From Comamonadaceae bacterium (lineage in GTDB: Bacteria > Pseudomonadota > Gammaproteobacteria > Burkholderiales > Burkholderiaceae_C): a stretch of DNA of 11,150 nt. The translations under genes were made by a program, and so were the position numbers. Positions 1 to 7,139 of this stretch are shown here, in pieces (position 1 is the stretch's first letter; the number at the start of each line of letters is the position of its first letter). Under the pieces are notes generated by a model. It was not told where the DNA came from. It saw only the letters and a list, made by a program, of their open reading frames with translations, and did no database searches. The stretch covers positions 1 through 11,150 of the forward strand of contig CANGZG010000072.1 of assembly GCA_947458415.1 (NCBI GenBank). Reading direction: 5' to 3'.

Positions 1-704
1 ACAAAACCGTCGCGGTCTTTGTCCCAAGGGCGGGAAGCGGTTTTCGGGTCGTCATTGCGGGTGGACAAGGCGCGCATGGCGGCGAAACCACCCAAACCCA
101 GTGGAGAAATGGTGGCCTCTGAGCCGCCTGCCACCATGACATCGGCATCGCCGTATTCGATGATGCGACCGGCCTCGCCAATGCTGTGCAAACCCGTGCT
201 GCAAGCGGTGGCAATCGCCAGGTTGGGGCCCTTGAAACCACAGCGCATGGACAGGTGACCAGAAATCATGTTGATGATGCTGGCGGGCACAAAAAACGGG
301 GAAATGCGGCGAGGGCCACGCGCCATCAGTTCGTCGCGCATGTTTTCGATCAGCGGCAAGCCACCAATGCCTGAACCGATCAAGCAACCGATGCGGTGCG
401 ACAACTCTTCGTCCAATGCATCGCCAACGGGCAGTCCCGCATCGGCCACGGCCTGCAATCCCGCCGCCACACCCAAGTGGATGAAGCGGTCCATGGTGCG
501 GGCATCCTTGGGCGAGATGTATTCGTCAAGGTTGAAGTTTTTGACCTCGCCCGCAAAATGGCAGGCGAAGCCCGACGCATCAAAATGGGTGATGGTGTCT
601 ATGCCGGATTGACCAGCCAGTATTTGCTTCCAGGAAGCTTGAGCCGTGTTTCCCACAGGAGACACACAGCCCAAGCCTGTCACGACAACGCGACGACGAC
701 TCAT
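1..704 (-). CDS. fabF: 3-oxoacyl-ACP synthase II (KAS II), 3' end beyond window
   Basis: Condenses malonyl-ACP with acyl-ACP in the elongation step of type II fatty acid synthesis (cytosolic). The 234 codons in the window start MSRRRVVVTGLGCVSPVGN and align along their length with the first part of E. coli FabF (about 413 residues in all). The thiolase-fold nucleophile is Cys168 in the motif ATACSTG, followed by EYGDADVMVAGGSEA and the ALSTRNDDP/ASRPWDKDRDGFV stretch typical of FabF. The catalytic histidines lie past the left edge. The ATG at 704 is preceded by an AGAGG Shine-Dalgarno with good spacing. It is the last visible gene of the minus-strand fab operon, 14 bp after acpP. FabB is the only serious alternative, but position next to acpP and the N-terminus favour FabF. 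Confidence 0.96.
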   Translation of the reverse strand, partial: MSRRRVVVTGLGCVSPVGNTAQASWKQILAGQSGIDTITHFDASGFACHFAGEVKNFNLDEYISPKDARTMDRFIHLGVAAGLQAVADAGLPVGDALDEELSHRIGCLIGSGIGGLPLIENMRDELMARGPRRISPFFVPASIINMISGHLSMRCGFKGPNLAIATACSTGLHSIGEAGRIIEYGDADVMVAGGSEATISPLGLGGFAAMRALSTRNDDPKTASRPWDKDRDGF

Positions 705-718
705 GGGGAACCTCTGCG

Positions 719-958
719 TCAGGCCTTTTTGTGGCTCAGCGCGTAATCGATGGCGTTTTGTACGGTCGTGATTTTTTCCGCGTCTTCGTCAGGAATTTCA
801 ATACCGAATTCGTCTTCCAAAGCCATGACCAGCTCTACGGTATCCAACGAGTCTGCACCCAGATCAGCCACAAAAGCTTTTTCTGATGTGACCTGGGACT
901 CTTCCACGCCAAGTTGTTCGGCAATGATTTTTTTGACTCGTGCTTCAATATCGCTCAT
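719..958 (-). CDS. acpP: acyl carrier protein
   Basis: A 79-residue acidic protein that carries growing acyl chains on a 4'-phosphopantetheine arm and shuttles them between all Fab enzymes and the acyltransferases. The attachment site is Ser37 in GADSLDTVELVMALEDEFGIEIPDEDAEK, which is essentially invariant in bacterial ACPs. Length and the N-terminus MSDIEARVKKIIAEQL are normal. The ATG at 958 has a GAGGG ribosome-binding site four bases upstream, stronger than those of the neighbouring fab genes, as expected for a very abundant protein. It lies 84 bp after fabG and 14 bp before fabF. The upstream gap carries a hairpin and a -10-like sequence, so an extra acpP promoter is plausible. Confidence 0.98.
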   Translation of the reverse strand: MSDIEARVKKIIAEQLGVEESQVTSEKAFVADLGADSLDTVELVMALEDEFGIEIPDEDAEKITTVQNAIDYALSHKKA

Positions 959-985
959 GTTTCCCTCAAAGGGTTGTGGTTAGAA

Positions 986-1009
986 GTCCGCGATTTTAGC
1001 CGCGCGGAC
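986..1009 (-). other. inverted repeat in the fabG-acpP gap
   Basis: A perfect 7-bp inverted repeat, GTCCGCG (986-992) and CGCGGAC (1003-1009), with a 10-base loop. No T-run follows on either strand, so it does not look like an intrinsic terminator. Its loop contains the TAAAAT -10-like sequence described separately. It could be an RNA processing or stabilising hairpin at the 5' end of an acpP-fabF transcript, or an operator. That role is inferred. Confidence 0.4.
993..998 (-). promoter_or_regulatory. candidate -10 element for acpP
   Basis: On the minus strand this reads TAAAAT in the context GGCTAAAATCG, one mismatch from TATAAT. It would start transcription about 28 bases before the acpP ATG. 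No convincing -35 hexamer is found 16-18 bp upstream. An acpP-proximal promoter is known in E. coli, which makes this reasonable, but the sequence support is modest. Confidence 0.33.
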
Positions 1010-1042
1010 GAAACGGCTTGCTACTGGCTTATACCAAGGCCC

Positions 1043-1792
1043 TCAAGCCATGTACATGCCGCCATTGACGTGCAATTCCTGTCCTGTGATGTAAGCGGCC
1101 CCGCTGCCGGCCAAAAATGCCACGGCCTGCGCCACGTCATCTGGCTGCCCCAAGTGGCCCAGCGGGATTTGGGCCAGCAAGGCTTTTTGTTGTTCCTCGG
1201 GCAGTCCCGCGGTCATGTCTGTGTCGATGAACCCGGGGGCCACACAGTTGACCGTGATGCCACGGCTGCCCAGTTCTTTGGCCAATGCCCGGGTCATGCC
1301 CGCCACACCGGCTTTGGCCGCGGCGTAATTCGCTTGCCCGGGGTTGCCGGAGGCACCGACGACGCTGGTGATGTTGATGATGCGGCCAAACCGCTGTTTC
1401 ATCATGGGGCGCATCACTGCGCGGCACAACCGGAACACGGCCTTGAGGTTGGTGTCGCTGACATCGTCCCAATCGCTGTCTTTCATGCGCATGGCCAAGG
1501 TGTCGCGGGTGATGCCCGCGTTGTTCACCAGCACATGCAAGCCACCGTTTTGCTCGACCAAGCGGTCAACCACGGCTTGCAATTGGTCCACATCGTTGAC
1601 TTGCAGCACCACACCTTGGCAACCGGGAAATGCCGCCAACGCCTGTGAAATGCGGGCGGCGCCGTCTTCACTGGTGGCCGTGCCGCAAACGCGAAAACCG
1701 TGGCGAGCCAAATGCAAGGCAATCGCAGCACCAATGCCGCGAGACGCGCCAGTGACCAAAGCGGTCTGAGGAGAATCGGTTTGTGTTCCCAT
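1043..1792 (-). CDS. fabG: 3-oxoacyl-ACP reductase
   Basis: NADPH-dependent short-chain dehydrogenase/reductase that performs the first reduction of each fatty acid elongation cycle, converting 3-ketoacyl-ACP to 3-hydroxyacyl-ACP. The 249 residues carry the Rossmann nucleotide motif TGASRGIG (14-21), NNAG (90-93), and the catalytic tetrad Asn115, Ser143, Tyr156 and Lys160 (YAAAK). The C-terminal GQELHVNGGMYMA is the usual FabG ending. Length is normal. It begins 2 bp after the fabD stop codon and has no clear Shine-Dalgarno, suggesting translational coupling to fabD. SDR enzymes are hard to assign alone, but the position between fabD and acpP settles it. Confidence 0.97.
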   Translation of the reverse strand: MGTQTDSPQTALVTGASRGIGAAIALHLARHGFRVCGTATSEDGAARISQALAAFPGCQGVVLQVNDVDQLQAVVDRLVEQNGGLHVLVNNAGITRDTLAMRMKDSDWDDVSDTNLKAVFRLCRAVMRPMMKQRFGRIINITSVVGASGNPGQANYAAAKAGVAGMTRALAKELGSRGITVNCVAPGFIDTDMTAGLPEEQQKALLAQIPLGHLGQPDDVAQAVAFLAGSGAAYITGQELHVNGGMYMA

Positions 1793-1794
1793 GG

Positions 1795-2748
1795 TCAGGT
1801 CTTTAAAAATTCGAAGGTGTCAGCCAAAGTGGCGGGGTCAAACAAGGCATGCGACTGCAGGTCCGGCGAAATCCGCTTGACCATGCCTGCCAGCACTTTG
1901 CCGGGACCGCACTCGACCACATGGCTGACGCCGAGTTGTTGCATGCGTTGCACGGTTTCCACCCAACGCACGGGGCCAAACGCTTGTCGAAATAACGCAT
2001 CCCGAATGCGCTCAGGGTCGGTTTCTTGCGCGACATCAATGTTGTTGATGACCGGAATGTGGGGCGGGTTGAGCACCATGTCTTGCAGGTGGCTGCGCAA
2101 TCGCTGCGCGGCAGGCGCCATCAGGGCGCAATGAAAGGGTGCCGACACCGGCAAGGGCAACGTGCGTTTGGCACCTGCGGCTTTAAGCAATTCACAGGCT
2201 TTGTCAACCGCTTGCTTGCTGCCGGAAATGACGGTTTGCCCCGGGTCATTGAAATTGGCCGCTTGCACCACTTCACCGCTGTCAGCAGGAAATTGTGCTT
2301 GTGCTTGCGCGCAAATGTCCACCACCTGCGCCGCAGGCAACCCCAGGATGGCGGCCATGGCGCCAGCGCCGACGGCCACCGCGTCTTGCATGGCTTGTGC
2401 ACGCAAACGTACCAAAGGAACCGCTTGAGCCAATGTCAACACCCCACTGGCCACGAGCGCAGAGTATTCACCCAACGAATGCCCGGCCACAAATGACGGG
2501 GTGGCACCGCCCTCGGCCGTCCACACCCGGTAAGCCGCGACGGCAGCCACCAACATCACCGGTTGCGTATGGGTGGTCAAGGCCAAGACTTCTTTCGGGC
2601 CCTCGTGAATCAGTTGCCCCAAGTCTTCTCCCAACGCCTCGCTGGCTTCTTCCAACACGGACTCGACCACAGGGTGGTCATTCCATGCATCGAGCATGCC
2701 CACCGATTGGGAGCCTTGACCGGGAAACACAAAAGCAAATGTTGTCAT
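1795..2748 (-). CDS. fabD: malonyl-CoA:ACP transacylase
   Basis: Transfers malonyl from CoA to ACP, supplying the extender unit for FabH and FabF. The protein is 317 residues: GQGSQ oxyanion-hole motif at 10-14, nucleophile Ser91 in GHSLGEYSALVASG, substrate-binding Arg116, and His206 of the Ser-His pair in SAPFHCALM. The reading frame stays open upstream to 3003, inside fabH. The ATG at 2748 is chosen because MTTFAFVFPGQGSQ is the canonical FabD N-terminus and lies just past the fabH stop. The gap from fabH is 17 bp and no strong ribosome-binding site is seen. Nothing is missing or unusual in the active site. Confidence 0.97.
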   Translation of the reverse strand: MTTFAFVFPGQGSQSVGMLDAWNDHPVVESVLEEASEALGEDLGQLIHEGPKEVLALTTHTQPVMLVAAVAAYRVWTAEGGATPSFVAGHSLGEYSALVASGVLTLAQAVPLVRLRAQAMQDAVAVGAGAMAAILGLPAAQVVDICAQAQAQFPADSGEVVQAANFNDPGQTVISGSKQAVDKACELLKAAGAKRTLPLPVSAPFHCALMAPAAQRLRSHLQDMVLNPPHIPVINNIDVAQETDPERIRDALFRQAFGPVRWVETVQRMQQLGVSHVVECGPGKVLAGMVKRISPDLQSHALFDPATLADTFEFLKT

Positions 2749-2765
2749 GACTGTCTGTATTGATA

Positions 2766-3767
2766 TCAATAGCGCAAAAGGACCGAGCCCCAGGCAAAGC
2801 CGCCACCCACGCCTTCGAGCATGACCAGTTGACCCGGTTGGATTTGCCCGCCGCGCACCCCTTTGTCCAATGCCAGCGGAATCGAGGCCGCCGAGGTGTT
2901 GCCGTGGTCGGCCACCGTCAACAGCACTTTGTCTAGGGAGAGTTTCAATTTTTTGGCGGTGCTTTGAATGATGCGGATATTGGCTTGGTGCGGTACCAAC
3001 CAATCGAGGTCGCTGTCTTGTAAGCCTGCTTTGGCCAGCACGGCTCGGGCGGTGTCTTCCAACACGCCCACAGCCAGTTTGAACACGCCTTGGCCGTCCA
3101 TTTTCAACACCGGGTCACCCAAAATCTCGCCACCTTGCACGTGTCCTGGCACACACAGCAGACCGACATGCTTGCCGTCAGCGTGAATGTCTGTTGCCAA
3201 AATGCCGGGTTGCTCGGAAGCCTCCAGCACCACGGCGCCAGCGCCATCGCCAAACAACACGCAGGTCGTGCGGTCGTTGAAATCGAGCAAGCGAGAGAAC
3301 ACCTCCGCGCCCACCACCAACGCCCGTTTGGCATTGCCAGCACGCAGCATGGCGTCAGCCACGCTCAACGCATAAATGAAACCCGCACACACCGCTTGCA
3401 CGTCAAACGCCGGGGAACCAGCGATGCCCATCGCTTGGGGGCTGAGTTGCGCCAGTTTGTGTTGCAAGATGCAAGCGGTCGAGGGAAACACCATGTCGGG
3501 GGTGGAGGTCGCCACGATCACCAAATCGATGTCTTGCGGGCCGAGTTGCGCCGCCGACAGGGCTTGTTTGCAAGCTTCAAAGGCCAAATCGCTGCTGAAG
3601 ACGCCGGTCGCGGCGAAATGTCTGGCACCAATGCCAGTGCGCTCCACAATCCATTCGTCGGACGTCTCCACGCCTTTGGCGGCCAATTCGGCCACCAGAT
3701 CGGCATTGCTGAGTCGGCGCGGCGGCAAGTAACTGCCAGTGCCAACAATACGGGAATACACACTCAT
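2766..3767 (-). CDS. fabH: 3-oxoacyl-ACP synthase III (KAS III)
   Basis: Initiates fatty acid synthesis by condensing acetyl-CoA with malonyl-ACP. The 333-residue thiolase-fold protein has the Cys-His-Asn triad: Cys127 in AVCAGF, His260 in VPHQANIRII, and Asn290 in HGNTSAAS. The N-terminus YSRIVGTGSYLPPRRLSNADL and the C-terminal GVGGGFAWGSVLLRY are typical of FabH. Its start codon overlaps the plsX stop by four bases (ATGA), so the two are probably translationally coupled. No clear Shine-Dalgarno precedes it. Substrate preference (acetyl versus branched primers) cannot be read from the sequence. Confidence 0.97.
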   Translation of the reverse strand: MSVYSRIVGTGSYLPPRRLSNADLVAELAAKGVETSDEWIVERTGIGARHFAATGVFSSDLAFEACKQALSAAQLGPQDIDLVIVATSTPDMVFPSTACILQHKLAQLSPQAMGIAGSPAFDVQAVCAGFIYALSVADAMLRAGNAKRALVVGAEVFSRLLDFNDRTTCVLFGDGAGAVVLEASEQPGILATDIHADGKHVGLLCVPGHVQGGEILGDPVLKMDGQGVFKLAVGVLEDTARAVLAKAGLQDSDLDWLVPHQANIRIIQSTAKKLKLSLDKVLLTVADHGNTSAASIPLALDKGVRGGQIQPGQLVMLEGVGGGFAWGSVLLRY

Positions 3768-4807
3768 GCGGGGTCAGTGATAGGGGTCAAAGGCGGCGCT
3801 GCTGACAGCAAAGGGGCAGCGTGGGCCAATTGGGACCGCACCCGCGCCAACAAATCATGGTCGGCCGCATCATACGCCCGCTGCAAGGCGGTCAAAAACG
3901 CCAATTCGTCTGCCGATCCATGGCTTTTGAACACCAACCCCTGCAAGCCAAGCAAAGCCGCGCCATTGTGGCGGCGATGGTCAACCAGCTTTTTAAAGCC
4001 AAATAACGCTGGATAAGCCAAAATACCTGCAATTGACGTATAGATATTGCGAGAAAAGCTCTTTTTAAGAAAGTCCGAGATCATGGCAGCCAGGCCTTCG
4101 CTGGCCTTGAGCGCGACATTGCCCACAAAACCGTCACACACCACGATGTCGGTGGTGCCTTTGAAAATGTCATTGCCCTCGACATTGCCATGAAAATTCA
4201 GATCGCCGGCGTTAGCAGCAGATCGCAACAGTTCGCTGGTTTTTTTGATGTTTTCGTTGCCTTTGATGGCTTCTTCGCCAATGTTCAACAAGCCGACACT
4301 GGGTTTGGCGATGCCGGTCAGCACCGACACCAGGGCGGAACCCATCAAGGCGAACTGCAACAAATGTTCTGGCGTGGAGTCGACATTGGCACCCAAGTCG
4401 AGCATGGTGGTGCCGCCGCCTTTGGCGTTGGGCATTTGCCCAGCGATGGCAGGCCGGTCAATGCCTTCCAAGGTTTTGAGCACATAGCGTGCGATCGCCA
4501 TCAAAGCGCCCGTGTTGCCAGCAGATACGGCCACATCGGCATGTCCATCGCGAACCTGCTCGATCGCCACCCGCATGGACGAGTCTTTTTTGCGGCGCAA
4601 TGCCACTTCGACGGGGTCGTCCATCTCGACCACCTCGCTGGCTGATACCAGTTGGGCACGGGGATGGGAAAAATGGGAGAGGGAGTGCGGCAAACCCACC
4701 AGCAACAGTTTGGCATTCGGGTTGCGGTCCAGAAATGCACGACAGGCTGGCAACGTGACCTGGGGTCCGTGGTCTCCGCCCATGCAGTCGACAGCAACAG
4801 TCACCAT
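3764..4807 (-). CDS. plsX: phosphate acyltransferase PlsX
   Basis: Converts acyl-ACP plus phosphate to acyl-phosphate, the donor used by PlsY to start phospholipid synthesis. It is a peripheral membrane enzyme linking the fab genes to membrane lipid. The 347 residues show the N-terminal VDCMGGDHGP, then SAGNTGALMA, NIGEEAIKGNENIKK, NVEGNDIFKG and CDGFVGNVALK, all conserved in PlsX. The last 20 or so residues (LSAAPPLTPITDPA end) are low-complexity and likely variable. The ATG at 4807 fits the usual N-terminus but lacks an obvious ribosome-binding site. It lies 96 bp after rpmF, across a terminator-like hairpin, and overlaps fabH. Confidence 0.97.
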   Translation of the reverse strand: MVTVAVDCMGGDHGPQVTLPACRAFLDRNPNAKLLLVGLPHSLSHFSHPRAQLVSASEVVEMDDPVEVALRRKKDSSMRVAIEQVRDGHADVAVSAGNTGALMAIARYVLKTLEGIDRPAIAGQMPNAKGGGTTMLDLGANVDSTPEHLLQFALMGSALVSVLTGIAKPSVGLLNIGEEAIKGNENIKKTSELLRSAANAGDLNFHGNVEGNDIFKGTTDIVVCDGFVGNVALKASEGLAAMISDFLKKSFSRNIYTSIAGILAYPALFGFKKLVDHRRHNGAALLGLQGLVFKSHGSADELAFLTALQRAYDAADHDLLARVRSQLAHAAPLLSAAPPLTPITDPA

Positions 4808-4853
4808 GACAAATGAAGCTGGTTACAGGACAAACACATGGGGGCCATCAAGC

Positions 4854-4888
4854 AAAAGGCCCGCGACAGAATCACTGTGACGGGCCTT
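4854..4888 (-). terminator. hairpin with short T-run between rpmF and plsX (partial terminator or attenuator)
   Basis: AAGGCCCG (4856-4863) pairs with CGGGCCTT (4881-4888). Inside is a second 4-bp stem, ACAG (4866-4869) with CTGT (4875-4878), separated by a 2x2 mismatch and closing a 5-base loop. Read on the minus strand, the GC-rich stem is followed directly by TTTT (two of these T's can also pair). This resembles a weak intrinsic terminator just after rpmF. Because plsX and the fab genes lie downstream, it more likely reduces than stops readthrough, or protects the 3' end of rpmF mRNA. Confidence 0.5.
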
Positions 4889-4903
4889 GAGGCTGAAGCA
4901 ATG

Positions 4904-5086
4904 TCAGGCTTCAGACTTGGTTTTCAGCACTTTTCGGCCACGGTAAAAACCGGTCGGGCTGATGTGGTGACGCAAATGCACTTCACCGGTGGTGGGTTCA
5001 ACCGCCAAGCCGGGCACATTCAACGCATTGTGTGAACGGTGCATGCCTCTTTTGGAGGGGGATTTTTTGTTTTGCTGGACAGCCAT
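4904..5086 (-). CDS. rpmF: 50S ribosomal protein L32
   Basis: A small basic protein of the large ribosomal subunit. The 60 residues MAVQQNKKSPSKRGMHRSHNAL... and HLRHHISPTGFYRGRKVL match the L32p family throughout. It lacks the four cysteines of the zinc-ribbon form, like E. coli L32. A strong AGGAG Shine-Dalgarno (5093-5097, complement) sits six bases before the ATG. It lies between yceD and plsX, the conserved proteobacterial yceD-rpmF-plsX arrangement that couples ribosome and lipid synthesis genes. A perfect TATAAT about 75 bp upstream suggests its own promoter. Confidence 0.98.
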   Translation of the reverse strand: MAVQQNKKSPSKRGMHRSHNALNVPGLAVEPTTGEVHLRHHISPTGFYRGRKVLKTKSEA

Positions 5087-5092
5087 GACAGG

Positions 5093-5097
5093 CTCCT
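5093..5097 (-). promoter_or_regulatory. strong Shine-Dalgarno of rpmF
   Basis: Reads AGGAG on the minus strand, six bases before the rpmF ATG at 5086. It confirms that start and contrasts with the missing or weak sites before yceD, plsX, fabH, fabD and fabG. Confidence 0.75.
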
Positions 5098-5161
5098 GAA
5101 TATCGTTGGTTCAAATGGATGGCCAAAACGGATGCATCACCCTGGGGCCAAAGAATCGAAG

Positions 5162-5167
5162 ATTATA
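5162..5167 (-). promoter_or_regulatory. candidate -10 element for rpmF-plsX-fab transcription
   Basis: A perfect TATAAT on the minus strand in the context GGCTATAATCTTCG, inside the 107-bp yceD-rpmF gap. Transcription would begin about 70 bases before the rpmF ATG. The position between two genes is right for a promoter, but no TTGACA-like -35 is found 16-18 bp upstream. The same nine bases, CTATAATCT, occur in front of rne. Confidence 0.5.
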
Positions 5168-5193
5168 GCCTTAAGCGCCTCCCGGGGCTGTCC

Positions 5194-5721
5194 TCACGGC
5201 TTGGGCAGTTTCAGCCCCGCCAATGCCGCAAACGGGTGGGGCAAGTCGTCGCCCAAAGCCGCGCTGGGCGGCGGCTGGCAATCGCCATGGCTCACGATCA
5301 ACGGCATGGCCAGCAGCAACTCGTCTTCCAGCAGGTTCAAAGCGTCAAATTCAATGGAAATGGCCAGCAAATCTTCCTCGCAAGTGTCGTCTTCGGCCAA
5401 AGCGGTGGCTTCGTCGGCGACAAAGCGAAACCAGCGGTCGACGGCCAACGGCACCGCCATGGGCTCCAAACAGCGTTGGCAGCGTTGCGTCAAGGTCAGT
5501 GAGGCTTGCAATTGCAGCCAGTGTTGCAGCCTGGCGCCATTGCCCCGGGTTTGGCCCAGCAGTGACCAATCGCAAAGTGGCGTCGACGCGCTCGCCGCAT
5601 CGGGCTCGCAGGCGGCTTGCACGCGCGGCAAACCGGACAAGGGGGTTTGCCAATGGCCAGCGCTGCCGCTTTCGGCAAATCGCGGCATGTCCAACGCGCC
5701 TGTGTTCCATTCGTTTGTCAT
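5194..5721 (-). CDS. yceD: YceD/DUF177 family protein, 23S rRNA accumulation factor
   Basis: DUF177 proteins are needed for normal 23S rRNA levels in E. coli and plants; the biochemical mechanism is not established. The 175 residues show the family CxxC pair (Cys81 and Cys84 in RCQRCLEPM), a long acidic stretch (about 103-120), the core motif DALNLLEDELLLAMPLIVSH (126-145), and the C-terminal PHPFAALAGLK. The ATG at 5721 is preferred over the internal ATG at codon 12, because LDMPRFAE resembles the start region of other betaproteobacterial members. Neither has a clear ribosome-binding site. It precedes rpmF, as in E. coli, and is divergent from the maf/yceF gene 27 bp away. Confidence 0.9.
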   Translation of the reverse strand: MTNEWNTGALDMPRFAESGSAGHWQTPLSGLPRVQAACEPDAASASTPLCDWSLLGQTRGNGARLQHWLQLQASLTLTQRCQRCLEPMAVPLAVDRWFRFVADEATALAEDDTCEEDLLAISIEFDALNLLEDELLLAMPLIVSHGDCQPPPSAALGDDLPHPFAALAGLKLPKP

Positions 5722-5748
5722 GCAAGCCAGTGTAAGAGAATGGGCTCA

Positions 5749-6348
5749 ATGAACATGGCTCCCTTTGACCGGCCCTTGATTTTGGGCTCCACGTCGGTTT
5801 ACCGCCGCGAATTGTTAGAACGTTTGCGACTGCCGTTTGACGTGGTTGCCCCCCATGTGGATGAAACGCCGCAGCCGAATGAAAGTCCGCCAGCCTTGGC
5901 CGAGCGACTGGCCATGGCCAAAGCGCTCGCGGTGGCCAAGTTGCATCCCCGCGCGGTGGTGATTGGCTCAGACCAAGTTGCCGATTTGGACGGCGAACCT
6001 TTGGGCAAACCCGGCAACCATGCGCGTGCCGTGCTGCAACTTCAGCGCATGCGAGGTCGCACGGTCATTTTTCAAACCGCTGTGGCTGTGGTGTGTCTGG
6101 AGACGGGGTTTGCCGAGCAAGCGCTGGCCCCTGTCCATGTGCGCTTCAGGCTGATGTCAGACCACGCCATCGAAACCTATTTGCAAGCTGAACAGCCTTA
6201 TGACTGTGCCGGCAGTGCCAAAAGTGAAGGCTTGGGCATCGCCTTGCTTGAAAGCATTGACAACCAAGACCCAACCGCTTTGGTCGGTTTGCCTTTGATC
6301 CACACGGGCCGCTTGCTTCGGGCCGCCGGTGTGCCGTTACTGGATTGA
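5749..6348 (+). CDS. yceF: Maf-family nucleotide pyrophosphatase, YceF subgroup
   Basis: Hydrolyses modified or non-canonical nucleoside triphosphates to monophosphates. The YceF subgroup of E. coli acts on 7-methyl-GTP. The 199 residues have the Maf motifs ILGSTSVYRRELLERLRLPF (11-30), VDETP (37-41), GSDQVADLDG with catalytic Asp75, GKPG (86-89), CAGSAKSEGLGI (153-164) and ALVGLPL. VDETP, SDQVxxLDG and CAGSxKSEGxGI match YceF rather than the dTTP/UTP-type Maf proteins. Three in-frame ATGs (5740, 5749, 5755) compete; 5749 is chosen for spacing from AAGAGA. It is divergent from yceD, as in E. coli. The substrate is by homology only. Confidence 0.93.
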   Translation: MNMAPFDRPLILGSTSVYRRELLERLRLPFDVVAPHVDETPQPNESPPALAERLAMAKALAVAKLHPRAVVIGSDQVADLDGEPLGKPGNHARAVLQLQRMRGRTVIFQTAVAVVCLETGFAEQALAPVHVRFRLMSDHAIETYLQAEQPYDCAGSAKSEGLGIALLESIDNQDPTALVGLPLIHTGRLLRAAGVPLLD

Positions 6349-6353
6349 ATGTC

Positions 6354-7127
6354 ATGCATTCTTCCGTCACCACCTTGGGTCGATTGTGTCTGGTGCCTGC
6401 GCCTTTGGATTTCATGTGCGAGAGCCAAGTGCCGCTGTCCCATGTCATGCCGATGCACACGTTGGAAGTGGCGTCGCAGTTGTCGCACTGGGTTTGCGAA
6501 AACGCGAAATCCACCCGGGCTTTGCTCAAACGCATCGACGCGGTTTGCCCGCTGAAAACCCCGATCCAATCGCAAACATTGGTGGAGTTGCCGCGACTGG
6601 TGCACAAAAAAGGAGACCACGCCGCAGGCGTTGACACCAGCAGTTTGTTGGGACCGGCCTTGGCAGGTCACGACTTGGGGTTGGTCAGCGAAGCAGGCAT
6701 GCCAGCAGTGGCCGACCCGGGTTCTTCGTTGGTTCGCGCAGCCCATGACGCGGGTATCGATGTGCTGCCTTTGGTGGGGCCATCCTCTTTGCTGCTGGCC
6801 TTGTCAGCCAGCGGTTTGAATGGCCAACAGTTTGCGTTTGTGGGCTACTTACCCCAAGACGCGACAGCGCGAAACCAACGCATACACGCCCTGGAAAAAC
6901 ATGCGCTGTCGACCGGTGAAACGCAAATCTTCATTGAAACGCCCTACCGCAACCAAGCGTTGTGGCAAGCCTTGGTCACCCAGTTACAACCGGACACACG
7001 CCTTTGCCGAAGCAGCAATCTGAGTCTTCCAAACATGCAAATCGTCAGCCGACGCGTCGGTGTTTGGCGAAAAAACCTTGGCGAATCAGACAAGCACACA
7101 CCGGTGGTGTTTGCGTTTGGGCCTTGA
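6354..7127 (+). CDS. SAM-dependent methyltransferase, diverged RsmI-like (tetrapyrrole methylase fold)
   Basis: A 257-residue protein with the C-terminal two thirds of the RsmI family: VSEAGMPAVADPGSSLV (111-127), GIDVLPLVGPSSLLLALSASGL (134-155), FAFVGYLPQD (160-169) and the ETPYRN motif (195-200), which form the SAM-binding cleft of COG0313 proteins. The N-terminus is only RLCLVPAPLDF instead of the VATPIGNLxD of true RsmI (16S rRNA C1402 2'-O-methyltransferase). It therefore looks like the separate betaproteobacterial paralogue, with unknown target. The ATG at 6354 is 5 bp after the yceF stop; an in-frame TTG at 6345 would overlap it. No ribosome-binding site is clear. It ends 12 bp from the convergent S49 peptidase gene. 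Confidence 0.85.
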   Translation: MHSSVTTLGRLCLVPAPLDFMCESQVPLSHVMPMHTLEVASQLSHWVCENAKSTRALLKRIDAVCPLKTPIQSQTLVELPRLVHKKGDHAAGVDTSSLLGPALAGHDLGLVSEAGMPAVADPGSSLVRAAHDAGIDVLPLVGPSSLLLALSASGLNGQQFAFVGYLPQDATARNQRIHALEKHALSTGETQIFIETPYRNQALWQALVTQLQPDTRLCRSSNLSLPNMQIVSRRVGVWRKNLGESDKHTPVVFAFGP

Positions 7128-7139
7128 CTGACAGCGGAT

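Noticed and set aside
2749..3003. Upstream open extension of the fabD frame (85 codons)
   Set aside because: It lies wholly within fabH on the same strand. The FabD family N-terminus begins exactly at the ATG at 2748.
3090..4016. Long plus-strand ORFs opposite fabH/plsX (308 codons), and a similar one opposite acpP/fabG at 914-1648
   Set aside because: They are antisense to clearly functional genes, rich in His/Gln/Arg as expected of reverse-frame GC-rich codons, and show no recognisable domains.
4822..4851. TTGATG-18 bp-TGTAAC as a plsX promoter
   Set aside because: Both boxes match only four of six consensus bases, and the leader would be only about 8 nt. It is mentioned only in connection with the adjacent hairpin and not listed as a feature.
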